64,000 bases of DNA from positions 1,798,001-1,862,000 of the forward strand of contig NZ_CP140155.1 of NCBI RefSeq assembly GCF_034479375.1. The letters are read 5' to 3'. Source of the DNA: Rhodopseudomonas palustris (GTDB taxonomy: Bacteria > Pseudomonadota > Alphaproteobacteria > Rhizobiales > Xanthobacteraceae). The notes under the pieces were generated by a model that was not told where the DNA came from, made no database searches, and saw nothing but the letters and a program-made list of their open reading frames with translations. Positions 8,420-17,585 of this stretch are shown here, one piece after another. Position 1 is the first letter of the stretch, and each line of letters starts with the position of its first letter. Made by a program: the position numbers and the translations under genes.

Positions 8420-9748
8420 TTACGACTTCGCCGCGCGCAGCTTCGCCCAATAGTCCAGCCGCTTCCTGATCTCGCGTTCGAAGCCGCGGTCGGGCGGGTC
8501 GTAAAACGTCTGATGTCCGAGCGCGTCCGGGAAGTACTCCTGGCCGGAGAAGCCCTCCGGCGTGTCGTGGTCGTATTGATAGCCGCCGCCATAGCCTTCG
8601 GATTTCATCAGCCCGGTCGGCGCATTCAGGATGTGCTTGGGCGGAAGCAAGCTGCCGCCCTGCTTCGCCGCGCGCATCGCGGCCTTGTAGGCGGTGTAGG
8701 CGGCGTTGGATTTCGGCGCGGTGGCGAGATAGATCACCGCCTGGGCGATCGCCAGTTCGCCCTCCGGCGAGCCGAGGAAGTCGTAGGCGTCCTTCGCGGC
8801 GTTGCAGATCACCAGCGCCTGCGGATCGGCGAGACCGATGTCCTCGACCGCCATCCGCACCACGCGCCGCGCCAGAAACAACGGATCCTCGCCGGCGTCG
8901 AACATCCGGCATAGATAGTACAGCGCCGCGTCCGGATCGGAGCCGCGCACGGATTTATGCAGCGCCGAGATCAGATTGTAGTGGCCGTCGGCGCCCTTGT
9001 CGTAGATCGGCGCGCGGCGCTGCAGGATCTCCTGGAGCTGCGCGGCGTTGAACACCTCGCCCTCGCGCGCCGAGCGCCAGACTTCTTCGGCCAGTGTCAG
9101 CGAGGCGCGGCCGTCGCCGTCGGCCATCCGCACCAGCACCGCCCGCGCCTCGGCGTCGAGCGGCAGCGTCCGACCTTCGGCCGCTTCCGCATGGACGAAC
9201 AGTTGCTCGATGGCGTCGGCATCGAGCGACTGGAACACCAGCACGCGCGCGCGTGAGAGAAGCGCCGCGTTGAGTTCGAACGACGGATTTTCGGTGGTGG
9301 CGCCGACCAGCACCACGGTGCCGTCTTCCATCACCGGCAGAAACGAGTCCTGCTGCGCCTTGTTGAAGCGGTGCACCTCGTCGACGAACAATAGCGTGCC
9401 GCGGCCCATCTCGCGGCGCGCGCGCGCGGCGTCGAACACTTTCTTCAGATCGGCGACGCCGGAGAACACCGCGGAGATCTGCTCGAAATGCAGCTCGGTG
9501 GCGTCGGCCAAAAGCCGCGCGACGGTGGTCTTGCCGGTGCCGGGCGGGCCCCAGAACACCAGCGAGCCGAGCGTCCGCGTCGCCAGCATCCGCGTCAGCG
9601 CGCCGTCGGGGCCGAGGATGTGGTCCTGGCCGACGACGTCACCGAGCGCGCGCGGCCGCAGCCGGTCCGGCAACGGCCGCGGCGCCTCGCGCTCGAGCCC
9701 CGCGGCGGCGAACAGGTTGGACGATGGCGTCGGGCGCTTGGGACTCAT
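8420..9748 (-). CDS. rarA: Replication-associated recombination AAA+ ATPase RarA (MgsA)
   Basis: 442 residues, typical length. Walker A GPPGTGKTT lies at residues 67-75 and Walker B FVDEVHRF near 121-128. Sensor and arginine-finger blocks follow (VGATTENPSFELNAALLSRARV). The C-terminal tetramerisation region ends with the family block GYGGGYQYDHDTPEGFSGQEYFPD. RarA acts at stalled forks and single-strand gaps, with SSB and RecA pathways in other bacteria. It may be co-transcribed after the Do-family protease upstream, though a 241-bp repeat-bearing gap separates them. Confidence 0.95.
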   Translation of the reverse strand: MSPKRPTPSSNLFAAAGLEREAPRPLPDRLRPRALGDVVGQDHILGPDGALTRMLATRTLGSLVFWGPPGTGKTTVARLLADATELHFEQISAVFSGVADLKKVFDAARARREMGRGTLLFVDEVHRFNKAQQDSFLPVMEDGTVVLVGATTENPSFELNAALLSRARVLVFQSLDADAIEQLFVHAEAAEGRTLPLDAEARAVLVRMADGDGRASLTLAEEVWRSAREGEVFNAAQLQEILQRRAPIYDKGADGHYNLISALHKSVRGSDPDAALYYLCRMFDAGEDPLFLARRVVRMAVEDIGLADPQALVICNAAKDAYDFLGSPEGELAIAQAVIYLATAPKSNAAYTAYKAAMRAAKQGGSLLPPKHILNAPTGLMKSEGYGGGYQYDHDTPEGFSGQEYFPDALGHQTFYDPPDRGFEREIRKRLDYWAKLRAAKS

Positions 9749-9764
9749 GCGCCAGCCTGTTCGT

Positions 9765-9965
9765 TGGAGAAGGGGCGCGTTCTCCCAGCCGCTGCCTGCT
9801 CCCTCGCCCCACTCTTCGCGGGGAGAGGGGTGGGGTGAGGGGCAGCCACTTGTCGCAGCGGCACGACTTCGACCTCACGCAGAGGCTCGGCCGTGTCGAA
9901 ACGCCCCCTCACCCGGTCATCGAACTGCGTTCGCTGACCGACCTCTCCCCGCGCGCCGGGAGAGG
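9765..9965. repeat. Dispersed inverted repeat, family D (rarA-protease gap)
   Basis: The segment holds ctctccccgcgaagagtgggg-like inverted sequence, with cactcttcgcggggagaggggtggggtgagggg on the left and ccccctcacccgg...gacctctccccgcgcgccgggagagg on the right. The two halves are complementary over ggtgaggggg / cccctcacc. It looks like a mobile palindromic repeat; no gene is inside. Confidence 0.55.
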
Positions 9966-9989
9966 TGAAGAGGCGCGCGTGACGCATAC

Positions 9990-11381
9990 TCATCCGCCGA
10001 GCGTGACGTTGATCTGCTGGCCGCCGCGGACGACGGTGATGCGCCACAGGCGGAACGACTCGTTGGTGATGCGCTCGAGGTCGCTGGTCTTGGCGATGCG
10101 CTTGTTGTTGACCGCGACGATGATGTCGCCCTTCTGGAAGCCGACGCTCGCCGCGGTGGCGCCGTCGGCGAGTTCGGTGACGACCACGCCTTCGACGCTG
10201 GGGTCGAGCCGCAATTCGTCGGCGATCGCCGGCGAGATGTTGGCGATCCTGGCGCCCTGGAACGGCGAACGCGCGGTCAGCACGATCTCGTCGCGGCCGG
10301 TGTCGGGCGCGGTCTCAAGCGTGATCGTCAGCTTCACCGGCTTGCCGCCGCGCTGCACGTCGATCTGCGCGGTGCCGCCGAGCGGGCGCGTCGCGAAGCG
10401 ATAGTCGAACGCGTTGGGATCGTCGATCGCAAAGCCGTCGACCGCGACGATCAGGTCGGACAGTTTCAGCCCGGCCTTCTCCGACGGACTACCCTTGCTG
10501 ACGCTCGCGACCAGCGCGCCGCTCGGCCGCTTCAGGCCGAGCGTCTCGGCGATCTCCGGCGTCACCGCCTGCAACCGCGCGCCGAGCCACGGCCGCTTCA
10601 CCGCCTTGCCGCCGCTCTTGGCCGAGGCCACCACCACGCGCACCATATTGGCCGGGATCGCGAAGCCGATGCCCTGCGAGCCGCCCGAGCGCGAGAAAAT
10701 GGCGGTGTTGATGCCGACCAGCTTGCCGGTCATGTCGACCAGCGCGCCGCCGGAATTGCCGGGATTGATCGCCGCGTCGGTCTGGATGAAGAACTGATAG
10801 TCGGTGATGCCGACCTGGGTGCGCGCCAGCGCCGAGACGATGCCGTGGGTCACGGTCTGGCCGACGCCGAACGGATTGCCGATTGCCAGCACCAGGTCGC
10901 CGACCAGCAGTTCGTCGGAATTGGCGAAATCGAGCGTGGCGAACTTCTCCTTGGTGTCCTTGAGGCGCAGCACCGCGAGGTCGGTGCGGCTGTCCTTCAG
11001 CACGATCTCGGCCTCGAATTCACGCTTGTCGGCAAGCGCCACCTTGACCTGATCGGCGCCCTCGATGACGTGGTTGTTGGTGACGACCAGGCCCGAGGCA
11101 TCGACCATCACGCCCGAGCCGAGCGAGCGCTGGATCTGCTCCGGCTGCGGGCCGCCGCCGAAGAAGCGGCGGAAGATCGGATCTTCCAAGAGCGGATTGC
11201 GGTTCTGCACCACCTTGGCGGCGTAGACGTTCACCACCGCCGGCTGCGCGTGCTGCACGATCGGCGCGTAGCTGAGCTTGATCTCGGCCTGCGAGGCCGG
11301 CAGCCGCCGCTCCTGCGCCAGCGCGGGCAGCGCAGTCGCGAGCGAAAGCACGATTGCCGTGAAAATGCGGACAGCAGACAT
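9990..11381 (-). CDS. Do-family (DegP/HtrA-like) periplasmic serine protease
   Basis: 463 residues from the ATG at 11381, chosen because it begins the signal peptide (SAVRIFTAIVLSLATALPALA); the upstream extension looks non-coding. The catalytic triad is H104 (VTNNHVIEG), D134 (DSRTDLAVL) and S210 (NPGNSGGALVD). Two PDZ domains follow, around residues 280-370 and 385-463 (GASVAS-like groove GALVASVSKGSPSEKAGLK, and VVVTELADGATAASVGFQKGDIIVAVN). Homologues degrade or chaperone misfolded envelope proteins. The domain order fits DegQ/DegP; which paralogue cannot be decided. Confidence 0.92.
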   Translation of the reverse strand: MSAVRIFTAIVLSLATALPALAQERRLPASQAEIKLSYAPIVQHAQPAVVNVYAAKVVQNRNPLLEDPIFRRFFGGGPQPEQIQRSLGSGVMVDASGLVVTNNHVIEGADQVKVALADKREFEAEIVLKDSRTDLAVLRLKDTKEKFATLDFANSDELLVGDLVLAIGNPFGVGQTVTHGIVSALARTQVGITDYQFFIQTDAAINPGNSGGALVDMTGKLVGINTAIFSRSGGSQGIGFAIPANMVRVVVASAKSGGKAVKRPWLGARLQAVTPEIAETLGLKRPSGALVASVSKGSPSEKAGLKLSDLIVAVDGFAIDDPNAFDYRFATRPLGGTAQIDVQRGGKPVKLTITLETAPDTGRDEIVLTARSPFQGARIANISPAIADELRLDPSVEGVVVTELADGATAASVGFQKGDIIVAVNNKRIAKTSDLERITNESFRLWRITVVRGGQQINVTLGG

Positions 11382-11593
11382 GAGGCAATGTTCCAGGGTT
11401 GACGGGGCAGCGTGAGTCCACGAGCCGCGCGAATCGAAGCGGTCAAAAACGGCGGATTGTAGCCTTCCGGCGCACCGCCGGCAGGTCAATCATGCGTGTG
11501 CCCAGCATAGCCCGGCGGCCGGGACGCTTGCAATTGACCGCCGGAATGGCACCTAGACGCAAGGAAACACCGAGAGCACAGGAGCACCATTCG

Positions 11594-12607
11594 ATGAAGG
11601 CCGTGGGCTACAGCAAATCCCTTCCGATCGACGATGCCGACGCGCTGATCGATGTCGACGTGGCGAAGCCGGAGCCCGGCCCGCGCGATCTGCGCGTCGC
11701 CGTGAAGGCGATCTCGGTCAACCCGGTCGACTTCAAGGTCCGCAACCGCGCCGCGCCGCCGGCGGGCGAGATCAAGATCCTCGGCTACGACGCCGCCGGC
11801 GTGGTCGAGTCCGTGGGCAGCGACGTGACGCTGTTCCGGCCCGGCGACGAGGTGTTCTACGCCGGCTCGATCGGGCGTTCCGGCACCAACGCCGAATTGC
11901 ATCTGGTCGACGAACGCATCGTCGGCCGCAAGCCGAAAACGCTGTCCTTCGCGCAGGCCGCGGCGCTGCCGCTGACCTCGATCACCGCGTGGGAACTGCT
12001 GTTCGACCGGCTCGGCGTGCGGCCCGGCAAGGCGCACGACCCGCGCACGCTGCTGATCATCGGCGGCGCCGGCGGCGTCGGCTCGGTCCTGATCCAGCTC
12101 GCGCGCCGCCTCACCGCGCTGACCGTGGTCGCGACCGCGTCGCGGCCGCAGACGCAGTCCTGGTGCCGCGATCTCGGCGCCGATGCGGTGATCGATCACA
12201 GCCGGGCGATGAAGCCGCAGATCGAGGCCTTGAAGCTGCCGCCGGTGGCGCTGATCGCCAGCCTCACCGGCACCGAGCAGCACTTCCCGGCGCTGGTCGA
12301 GATCCTCGCGCCGCAAGGCAAGGTGGCGCTGATCGACGACCCGGCGACGCTGAACCCGATGCTGCTGAAGCCGAAATCGGCGTCGCTGCACTGGGAGGCG
12401 ATGTTCGCGCGGTCGAGCTACACCACGCCCGACATGATCGCGCAGCACGATCTTCTGAACGAGGTCGCCGACCTGATCGACGCCGGCGTGCTGCGCACCA
12501 CGCTGGAGAACAGCTTCGGCGCCATCAACGCGGCGAATCTCAAGCGCGCCCATGCGCTGCTGGAGAGCGGCACATCGGTGGGCAAGATCGTGCTGGAGGG
12601 GTGGTAG
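11594..12607 (+). CDS. Zinc-type/quinone MDR-superfamily alcohol dehydrogenase
   Basis: 337 residues. The N-terminal GroES-like domain carries SVNPVDFKVR and GYDAAGVVESVG. A Rossmann motif GGAGGVGSVLIQLA (residues about 156-169) binds NAD(P)H. The C-terminal block ESGTSVGKIVLEGW is typical of YogA-like zinc-binding alcohol dehydrogenases. Catalytic zinc Cys ligands are not obvious, which suggests quinone-reductase-type chemistry. The substrate is unknown. It is divergent from the Do-family protease gene. Confidence 0.85.
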   Translation: MKAVGYSKSLPIDDADALIDVDVAKPEPGPRDLRVAVKAISVNPVDFKVRNRAAPPAGEIKILGYDAAGVVESVGSDVTLFRPGDEVFYAGSIGRSGTNAELHLVDERIVGRKPKTLSFAQAAALPLTSITAWELLFDRLGVRPGKAHDPRTLLIIGGAGGVGSVLIQLARRLTALTVVATASRPQTQSWCRDLGADAVIDHSRAMKPQIEALKLPPVALIASLTGTEQHFPALVEILAPQGKVALIDDPATLNPMLLKPKSASLHWEAMFARSSYTTPDMIAQHDLLNEVADLIDAGVLRTTLENSFGAINAANLKRAHALLESGTSVGKIVLEGW

Positions 12608-12626
12608 CAGCGCGCGCCCTCCGCGA

Positions 12627-12749
12627 GTCATTCCGGGGCGCGCGCAGCGAAGCTGCGGGCGAACCCGGAATCTCGCTCTGAGCACGACTCGGGGGATGCA
12701 GAACAGCTCGGGATTCCGGGTTCGCGCCTGCGGCGCGCCCCGGAATGAC
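12627..12749. repeat. Dispersed palindromic repeat, family B, full copy
   Basis: Starts gtcattccggggcgcg and ends gcgccccggaatgac: perfect terminal complementarity with an internal cgaacccggaatctcg / cgggattccgggttcg pair. Related copies are at 8198-8293 and 5535-5618. Confidence 0.75.
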
Positions 12750-12799
12750 GAAATTGTCGCTGTCGTGCCCGCGCTGCCGCGGGCAGTGAGCTCGACGAC

Positions 12800-13594
12800 C
12801 TACGCGATCGTCTGCAAGAGCCCGCCCTCGGCGCGCAGCGCGGCGCCGTTGGTGGCGGAGGCTTCCTTGGAACTGACATAGACCACCATGTTGGCGATCT
12901 CCTCGACGGTGGCGAAGCGCTGGATCAGCGAGCCGGGGCGATGCTGCTTGATGAAGTTCGCCGCCGCTTCGCTCTCCGACTGGCCGTTCTGCTTGGCCAG
13001 ATCGGCGACGAAGGTCTGCACGCCCTCGCTCATCGTCGGGCCCGGCATCACCGCGTTGACCGTCACCGCGGTGCCGCGGGTCATTTCGGCGAGGCCGCGC
13101 GACACCGAGAGCTGCGCGGTCTTGGTCATGCCGTAATGAATCATCTCCTTCGGGATCATCAGCGCGGATTCCGAGGCGATGAAGACGATGCGGCCCCAAT
13201 TGCGCTCCAGCATCGCCGGCATGTAGGCGCGCGATAGCCGCACCCCGCTCATCACATTGACGTCGAAGAAGCGCTGCCAGTCGGCGTCGGGAATGTCGAA
13301 GAAACCCTTCGGCTCGAAGATGCCGGCATTGTTGATCAGGATGTCGACGCGGGGAATCTCCATCACCAGCGCGGCGCAGCCCTCCGCGGTGGAGACATCG
13401 GCGGCGACGCCGCACAGCTTGGCGCCCGGCACTGCCTTATCCAGCGCGCCGAGCGCGGCATCGACCTTGGCCTGACTGCGGCCGTTGACCACGACCTCGG
13501 CGCCGGCCGCGGCGAGCCCCTTGGCGATGGCATGGCCGATGCCGGCGGTCGAGCCGGTGACGAGCGCGGTCTTGCCACTCAGATCGATCTTCAT
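12800..13594 (-). CDS. Short-chain dehydrogenase/reductase
   Basis: 264 residues. The cofactor motif TGSTAGIG lies at residues 13-20 and NNAG at 88-91. The catalytic residues Ser 141/143, Tyr 154 and Lys 158 are visible in IASESALMIPKEMIHYGMTKTA, where a longer than usual serine-to-tyrosine distance is filled by ALMIPKEMIH. The C-terminus (ATNGAALRAEGGLLQTIA) resembles 3-oxoacyl-ACP-reductase-like SDRs. A classical NAD(P)H oxidoreductase is certain; the substrate is not. Confidence 0.88.
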   Translation of the reverse strand: MKIDLSGKTALVTGSTAGIGHAIAKGLAAAGAEVVVNGRSQAKVDAALGALDKAVPGAKLCGVAADVSTAEGCAALVMEIPRVDILINNAGIFEPKGFFDIPDADWQRFFDVNVMSGVRLSRAYMPAMLERNWGRIVFIASESALMIPKEMIHYGMTKTAQLSVSRGLAEMTRGTAVTVNAVMPGPTMSEGVQTFVADLAKQNGQSESEAAANFIKQHRPGSLIQRFATVEEIANMVVYVSSKEASATNGAALRAEGGLLQTIA

Positions 13595-13681
13595 GAGCTA
13601 TCTCCCGTCTTGCATGTGGGGAGATATCGGGTGCGTCGCCCTGCCCTGCAATCGTGGGACACGCGATGCTGATGCGAAATG

Positions 13682-13707
13682 AAAAAGGCGGCGCTTGCGG
13701 CGCCGCC
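13682..13707 (-). terminator. Intrinsic terminator of the ribosomal protein operon
   Basis: On the minus strand a GGCGGCGC / GCGCCGCC stem with a 5-base loop is followed immediately by five T residues, 32 bases after the rplQ stop codon. This marks the end of the S10-spc-alpha transcript. Confidence 0.88.
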
Positions 13708-13738
13708 TTCTGAAAACTCGGGTGTCGTGGAAGCTGGC

Positions 13739-14152
13739 TTACGCCGCTTCGGCGCTGTCCTGGGTCGGGCCGGAGTCCTTGCCCTTGGCGTCTTCGTCGC
13801 GGTCGACGAATTCGATCACCGCCATCGGGGCGTTGTCGCCGTAGCGGAAGCCGGCCTTGATGATGCGGGTGTAGCCGCCCTGACGGTCGGCGTAGCGCGG
13901 CGCCAGCACGCTGAACAGCTTCTTGACCTGGTCGAGGTCGCGCATCTCGCTGATCGCCTGGCGGCGCTTGTCGAGGCCGCCCTTCTTGCCGAGCGTGATC
14001 AGCTTCTCGACGATCGGCCGCAGTTCCTTCGCCTTCGGCAGCGTGGTGACGATCTGCTCGTGCTTGATCAGCGCGGCGCACATGTTGGCGAACATCGCCT
14101 TGCGATGCTCGGCGGTGCGGTTGAGCTTCCGATGAACCTTGCCGTGACGCAT
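13739..14152 (-). CDS. rplQ: 50S ribosomal protein L17
   Basis: 137 residues, beginning [24 protein letters not shown], the invariant L17 start that lines the exit-tunnel region. The C-terminus ([35 protein letters not shown]) is conserved, with an acidic-to-neutral tail [19 protein letters not shown] typical of rhizobial L17. It is the last gene of the block, followed by an intrinsic terminator; a palindromic repeat lies between it and rpoA. Confidence 0.97.
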   Translation of the reverse strand: MRHGKVHRKLNRTAEHRKAMFANMCAALIKHEQIVTTLPKAKELRPIVEKLITLGKKGGLDKRRQAISEMRDLDQVKKLFSVLAPRYADRQGGYTRIIKAGFRYGDNAPMAVIEFVDRDEDAKGKDSGPTQDSAEAA

Positions 14153-14228
14153 TGTGGTAGTCCTCTAATTCAATGTCCCGACGGTTCGTCGGAGTTGCAG
14201 GTGGGCTGCCTGCGTTCGCCCGGTGGTG

Positions 14229-14323
14229 CCTCATCCTTCGAGACGCGGCTACGCCGCTCCTCAGGATGAGGAGAGAGGCCTCATGGTGAGGAGCGCTGAA
14301 AGCGCGTCTCGAACCATGAGGCC
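14229..14323. repeat. Dispersed palindromic repeat, family C, in the rpoA-rplQ gap
   Basis: cctcatccttcgagacgc...gctcctcaggatgagg followed by cctcatggtgaggagcgc...gcgtctcgaaccatgagg: two nested hairpins. A second copy, with the two hairpins in swapped order (opposite orientation), is at 52883-52990. Confidence 0.75.
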
Positions 14324-14330
14324 GATTTGC

Positions 14331-15350
14331 TTAGTAATGATCCTCGAAGCGCTTGGCGAGTTCGTCGATGTTCTCGGGCGGCCAGCCCGGCACTTCCATG
14401 CCGAGATGCAGGCCCATCTGCGCCAGCACTTCCTTGATCTCGTTCAGCGACTTGCGGCCGAAGTTCGGGGTGCGCAGCATTTCGGCTTCCGACTTCTGCA
14501 CCAGATCGCCGATATAGACGATGTTGTCGTTCTTCAGGCAGTTCGCCGAACGCACCGACAGCTCCAACTCGTCCACCTTCTTGAGGAAGGCCGGGTTGAA
14601 GGCGAGATCCGGAATGATCTCCTGGGTGACTTCCTTGCGCGGCTCTTCGAAGTTGACGAAGACGTTGAGCTGGTCCTGCAGGATGCGGGCGGCGAAGGCG
14701 ACCGCGTCGTCCGGGGTCAGCGCGCCGTTGGTCTCGACCGTCATGGTCAGCTTGTCGTAGTCGAGGATCTGGCCCTCGCGGGTGTTCTCGACCTTGTACG
14801 ACACCTTGCGCACCGGCGAGTACAGGCTGTCGACCGGGATCAGGCCGATCGGCGCGTCTTCCGGACGGTTGCGCTCGGCGGCGACGTAGCCCTTGCCGGT
14901 GTTGACGGTGAACTCCATGCGGATCTCGGCGCCCTCGTCGAGGGTGCAGATCTGCAGGTCGGGGTTCAGCACGACGATGTCGCCGACGGTCTGGATGTCA
15001 CCGGCGGTGACGACGCCCGGGCCCTGCTTCTTGACGACCATCCGCTTCGGGCCTTCGCCCTGCATCTTGAGCGAGATGTCCTTGATGTTCAGCACGATGT
15101 CGGTGACGTCCTCGCGCACGCCGGCGATCGAGGAGAACTCGTGCAGCACGCCGTCGATATGCACCGCCTGCACGGCCGCGCCCTGCAGCGACGACAGCAG
15201 CACGCGCCGCAGCGCGTTGCCCAGCGTCTGGCCGAAGCCGCGCTCGAGCGGCTCGGCGACCAGCGTGGCGAAACGGCTGGCGTCGCTGCCGGCGGTCACC
15301 TGGAGCTTGTTCGGTCGAATGAGTTCTTGCCAATTCTTCTGGATCGTCAC
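14331..15350 (-). CDS. rpoA: DNA-directed RNA polymerase alpha subunit
   Basis: 339 residues. The N-terminal assembly domain includes [30 protein letters not shown], the strongly conserved dimerisation helix. After a linker the C-terminal domain (from about residue 255, [25 protein letters not shown]) carries the helix-hairpin-helix [27 protein letters not shown] that contacts UP elements and activators. It lies between rpsK and rplQ in the alpha operon, probably served by the promoter at 16507-16535. Confidence 0.98.
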   Translation of the reverse strand: MTIQKNWQELIRPNKLQVTAGSDASRFATLVAEPLERGFGQTLGNALRRVLLSSLQGAAVQAVHIDGVLHEFSSIAGVREDVTDIVLNIKDISLKMQGEGPKRMVVKKQGPGVVTAGDIQTVGDIVVLNPDLQICTLDEGAEIRMEFTVNTGKGYVAAERNRPEDAPIGLIPVDSLYSPVRKVSYKVENTREGQILDYDKLTMTVETNGALTPDDAVAFAARILQDQLNVFVNFEEPRKEVTQEIIPDLAFNPAFLKKVDELELSVRSANCLKNDNIVYIGDLVQKSEAEMLRTPNFGRKSLNEIKEVLAQMGLHLGMEVPGWPPENIDELAKRFEDHY

Positions 15351-15478
15351 TGTGTCACCTTCCTGGCCAGTCCGCCGCCGATAATAAGGGCGCGGTCACT
15401 CGCGATGGAAACTGCGGATCAATCCGCGTCGAAATATCGAGCATCGCGGGCGGCAAGCCGCCACCCGCGATGGAAAAA

Positions 15479-15868
15479 TCAGACCCGGCGGCGCTTGCGC
15501 GGCCGGCAGCCATTGTGCGGAATGGTGGTGACGTCGCGGATCGAGGTCACCGTGAAGCCGGCAGCCTGCAGCGCGCGCAGCGCCGACTCACGACCCGAAC
15601 CCGGACCGGCCACCTCGACCTCGAGGGTGCGCATGCCGTGCTCCTGCGCCTTCTTGGCGACGTCCTCGGCCGCGACCTGCGCGGCGTAAGGGGTCGACTT
15701 GCGCGAGCCCTTGAAGCCCATCGTGCCGGCGGACGACCAGGCGATCGCATTGCCCTGCGCGTCGGTGATGGTAATGGTCGTGTTGTTGAACGACGAGTTC
15801 ACATGCGCAACGCCCGAGGCGATGTTCTTGCGCTCGCGGCGGCGAATGCGGCCGGCTTCCTTAGCCAT
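15479..15868 (-). CDS. rpsK: 30S ribosomal protein S11
   Basis: 129 residues, full length, ending in the invariant [20 protein letters not shown]. The centre ([43 protein letters not shown]) is the S11 signature at the 30S platform next to the mRNA exit site. It lies in the alpha operon between rpsM and rpoA. Confidence 0.98.
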   Translation of the reverse strand: MAKEAGRIRRRERKNIASGVAHVNSSFNNTTITITDAQGNAIAWSSAGTMGFKGSRKSTPYAAQVAAEDVAKKAQEHGMRTLEVEVAGPGSGRESALRALQAAGFTVTSIRDVTTIPHNGCRPRKRRRV

Positions 15869-15991
15869 GGTCTACCTTTCTGAGTGATCTCAACGCCGCC
15901 GTAACACCAGCGGCTCCACCAAAATGCGAATGGCGAAAAGTGCGCCGCGAGTAGAGCCCTACTCGCCACGCACCGTTCGCTGTTCGCAAAA

Positions 15992-16360
15992 TTACTTCTT
16001 CTTGCCGGCGATCGCCTTGGCCGGACCCTTGCGGGTGCGCGCGTTGGTATGGGTGCGCTGACCACGCACCGGCAGACCGCGGCGATGACGCAGGCCGCGA
16101 TAGCAGCCGAGGTCCATCAGGCGCTTGATGTTCATGCCGGTCTCGCGGCGAAGGTCGCCCTCGACCAGATAGTCGCGGTCGATGACTTCGCGGATCTGAA
16201 GAACCTCGGCGTCGCTGAGCTGATTGACGCGACGCTCGACCGGGATCTTCACCTTCTCGATGATATCCGCGGCGTTCTTCTGGCCGATGCCATGGATGTA
16301 CTGGAGCGCGATCAGCACGCGCTTGTTGGTCGGGATATTCACGCCGGCTATACGGGCCAC
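15992..16360 (-). CDS. rpsM: 30S ribosomal protein S13
   Basis: 122 residues from a GTG at 16360 ([15 protein letters not shown]), selected because GGAGAG sits 8 bases before it and it gives the standard length; the frame continues upstream without likely coding. The helix-turn-helix [17 protein letters not shown] and the basic tail [20 protein letters not shown] are diagnostic. S13 contacts P-site tRNA and 23S rRNA in bridges B1a/B1b. It is the first gene after the adk-rpsM gap; no rpmJ (L36) gene is present between secY and rpsM. Confidence 0.97.
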   Translation of the reverse strand: MARIAGVNIPTNKRVLIALQYIHGIGQKNAADIIEKVKIPVERRVNQLSDAEVLQIREVIDRDYLVEGDLRRETGMNIKRLMDLGCYRGLRHRRGLPVRGQRTHTNARTRKGPAKAIAGKKK

Positions 16361-16506
16361 AGACTTCTCTCCTGTCACCGACCGCAACCGGCCGGCTGAT
16401 TCTTGCTATCTCGGTCTGGCGTTCACAAACGCGAACACGACGCCATCCCCTCGGTCGTTCTGGGGCCCGGCATCGTCTGAAACCTATCCGACGGGATATC
16501 GGGCCT

Positions 16507-16535
16507 TATTAAAGGATTCCGTTTCTGTTCGTCAA
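16507..16535 (-). promoter_or_regulatory. Sigma-70-type promoter for the alpha operon (rpsM-rpsK-rpoA-rplQ)
   Basis: On the minus strand TTGACG (16530-16535) is followed after exactly 17 bases by TTAATA (16507-16512). It lies in the adk-rpsM gap, leaving a leader of roughly 140 bases before the rpsM GTG. The match is close to consensus in GC-rich DNA; activity is inferred. Confidence 0.65.
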
Positions 16536-16547
16536 CCGAATCCAGGT

Positions 16548-17585
16548 TCAAGCTCGCTTTTTGTTGACTTTCCTGGCCTTTTGAGCGGAGGACGTCCCTG
16601 CCCTCTTGGCCGCCTTCTTCGTCACCTTGGCGCCGCGCTTCGGCGCCTTGGCGGTCGATTTGGCCTTCGACTTGTCGGCTTTCTTGGTCGCCTTGGCGGG
16701 CGCCTTGCCCGCAACCTTGGCGGCCTTTTTGCCAGCCTTTTTAGTGGCTTTCGCCGGCTTCTTCAGACCCGACGACGCCTTCTTGGCGGATGCCGCCTTG
16801 CTCGAAGACTTGCCGCTAACTGCCTTCTTGGCCGAAGCTTTCTTGGCCGAAACCTTGCCCGGAGCTTTCGACTTGCCGGCGGCCTTGGAGGTATTGGCCT
16901 TGGCGGCCTTGGCCTTCGAGGTCTTGGCCGGCTTCTTCGCGCTCTTCTTGACCGCCCGCTTTGCAGCCGCGGTCTTGGCGGCCTTCTTGGCGTTGGCCTC
17001 GCCGATCGCCTCGAGGATTCGGCCGATCTCGCGGGTGACCTCGTCGATGGTCATCATACCGTCGACGGTCAGCAGCTTGCGCTTTTCCGAATAATACTCG
17101 ACCAGCGGCTCGGTCTGGGCGCGGTAGGCGGCCAGACGCTTCGCCAGCGCTTCGGCGTTGTCGTCGGCGCGCGGCTCCTCGCCCCGGGCGCGCATCTCGG
17201 CGACGCGGGTCTCGACCCGGGCCAGCAGCGCGCTCTCGTTGACGCGCAGTTCGACCACGGCGTCGAGGCCGAGCTTCTTGTCCTTGAGCAGCGCATCGAG
17301 CGCCTCGGCCTGCGGCACGGTGCGCGGGAAGCCGTCGAGGATGAAGCCGTTGGCGGCGTCGGGCTGCTCGATGCGGTCGGAGATGATGCCGATCACCACC
17401 TCGTCCGGCACCAGGCCGCCGCTCGCCATGATGTCCTTGGCCTTCAGCCCGACCGGCGTGCCGGCCGCGACGGCGGCGCGCAGCATGTCTCCGGTGGAGA
17501 GCTGGACGATGCCGTACTGCTGAACCAGGCGAGCCGCTTGCGTTCCCTTGCCCGCCCCCGGCGGCCCGAGAAGGATCAGTCTCAT
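16548..17585 (-). CDS. adk: Adenylate kinase with a long lysine/alanine-rich C-terminal tail
   Basis: 345 residues; a normal bacterial enzyme is about 190-220. Residues 1-194 form the kinase: P-loop GPPGAGKGT (7-15), AMP-binding [10 protein letters not shown] (30-39) and [12 protein letters not shown] (81-92), and a short LID (about 125-150) lacking zinc cysteines. It interconverts ATP + AMP and 2 ADP. Residues about 199-345 are a low-complexity Lys/Ala/Ser/Pro tail of AKKA, KKPAKA and GKAPAK units, with about 50 lysines in 147 residues, resembling histone H1 or AlgP tails; it may bind nucleic acid. The ATG overlaps the secY stop by 4 bases (17582-17585), indicating translational coupling. 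Confidence 0.95.
   Translation of the reverse strand: MRLILLGPPGAGKGTQAARLVQQYGIVQLSTGDMLRAAVAAGTPVGLKAKDIMASGGLVPDEVVIGIISDRIEQPDAANGFILDGFPRTVPQAEALDALLKDKKLGLDAVVELRVNESALLARVETRVAEMRARGEEPRADDNAEALAKRLAAYRAQTEPLVEYYSEKRKLLTVDGMMTIDEVTREIGRILEAIGEANAKKAAKTAAAKRAVKKSAKKPAKTSKAKAAKANTSKAAGKSKAPGKVSAKKASAKKAVSGKSSSKAASAKKASSGLKKPAKATKKAGKKAAKVAGKAPAKATKKADKSKAKSTAKAPKRGAKVTKKAAKRAGTSSAQKARKVNKKRA

Noticed and set aside
13682-13707. Hairpin between the SDR and rplQ as part of a dispersed repeat
   Set aside because: The immediate T-run on the minus strand and position after rplQ fit an intrinsic terminator better.
16548-16991. Lys/Ala-rich segment as a separate histone-like gene downstream of adk
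   Set aside because: It has no start codon with ribosome site of its own and is continuous, in frame, with adk.
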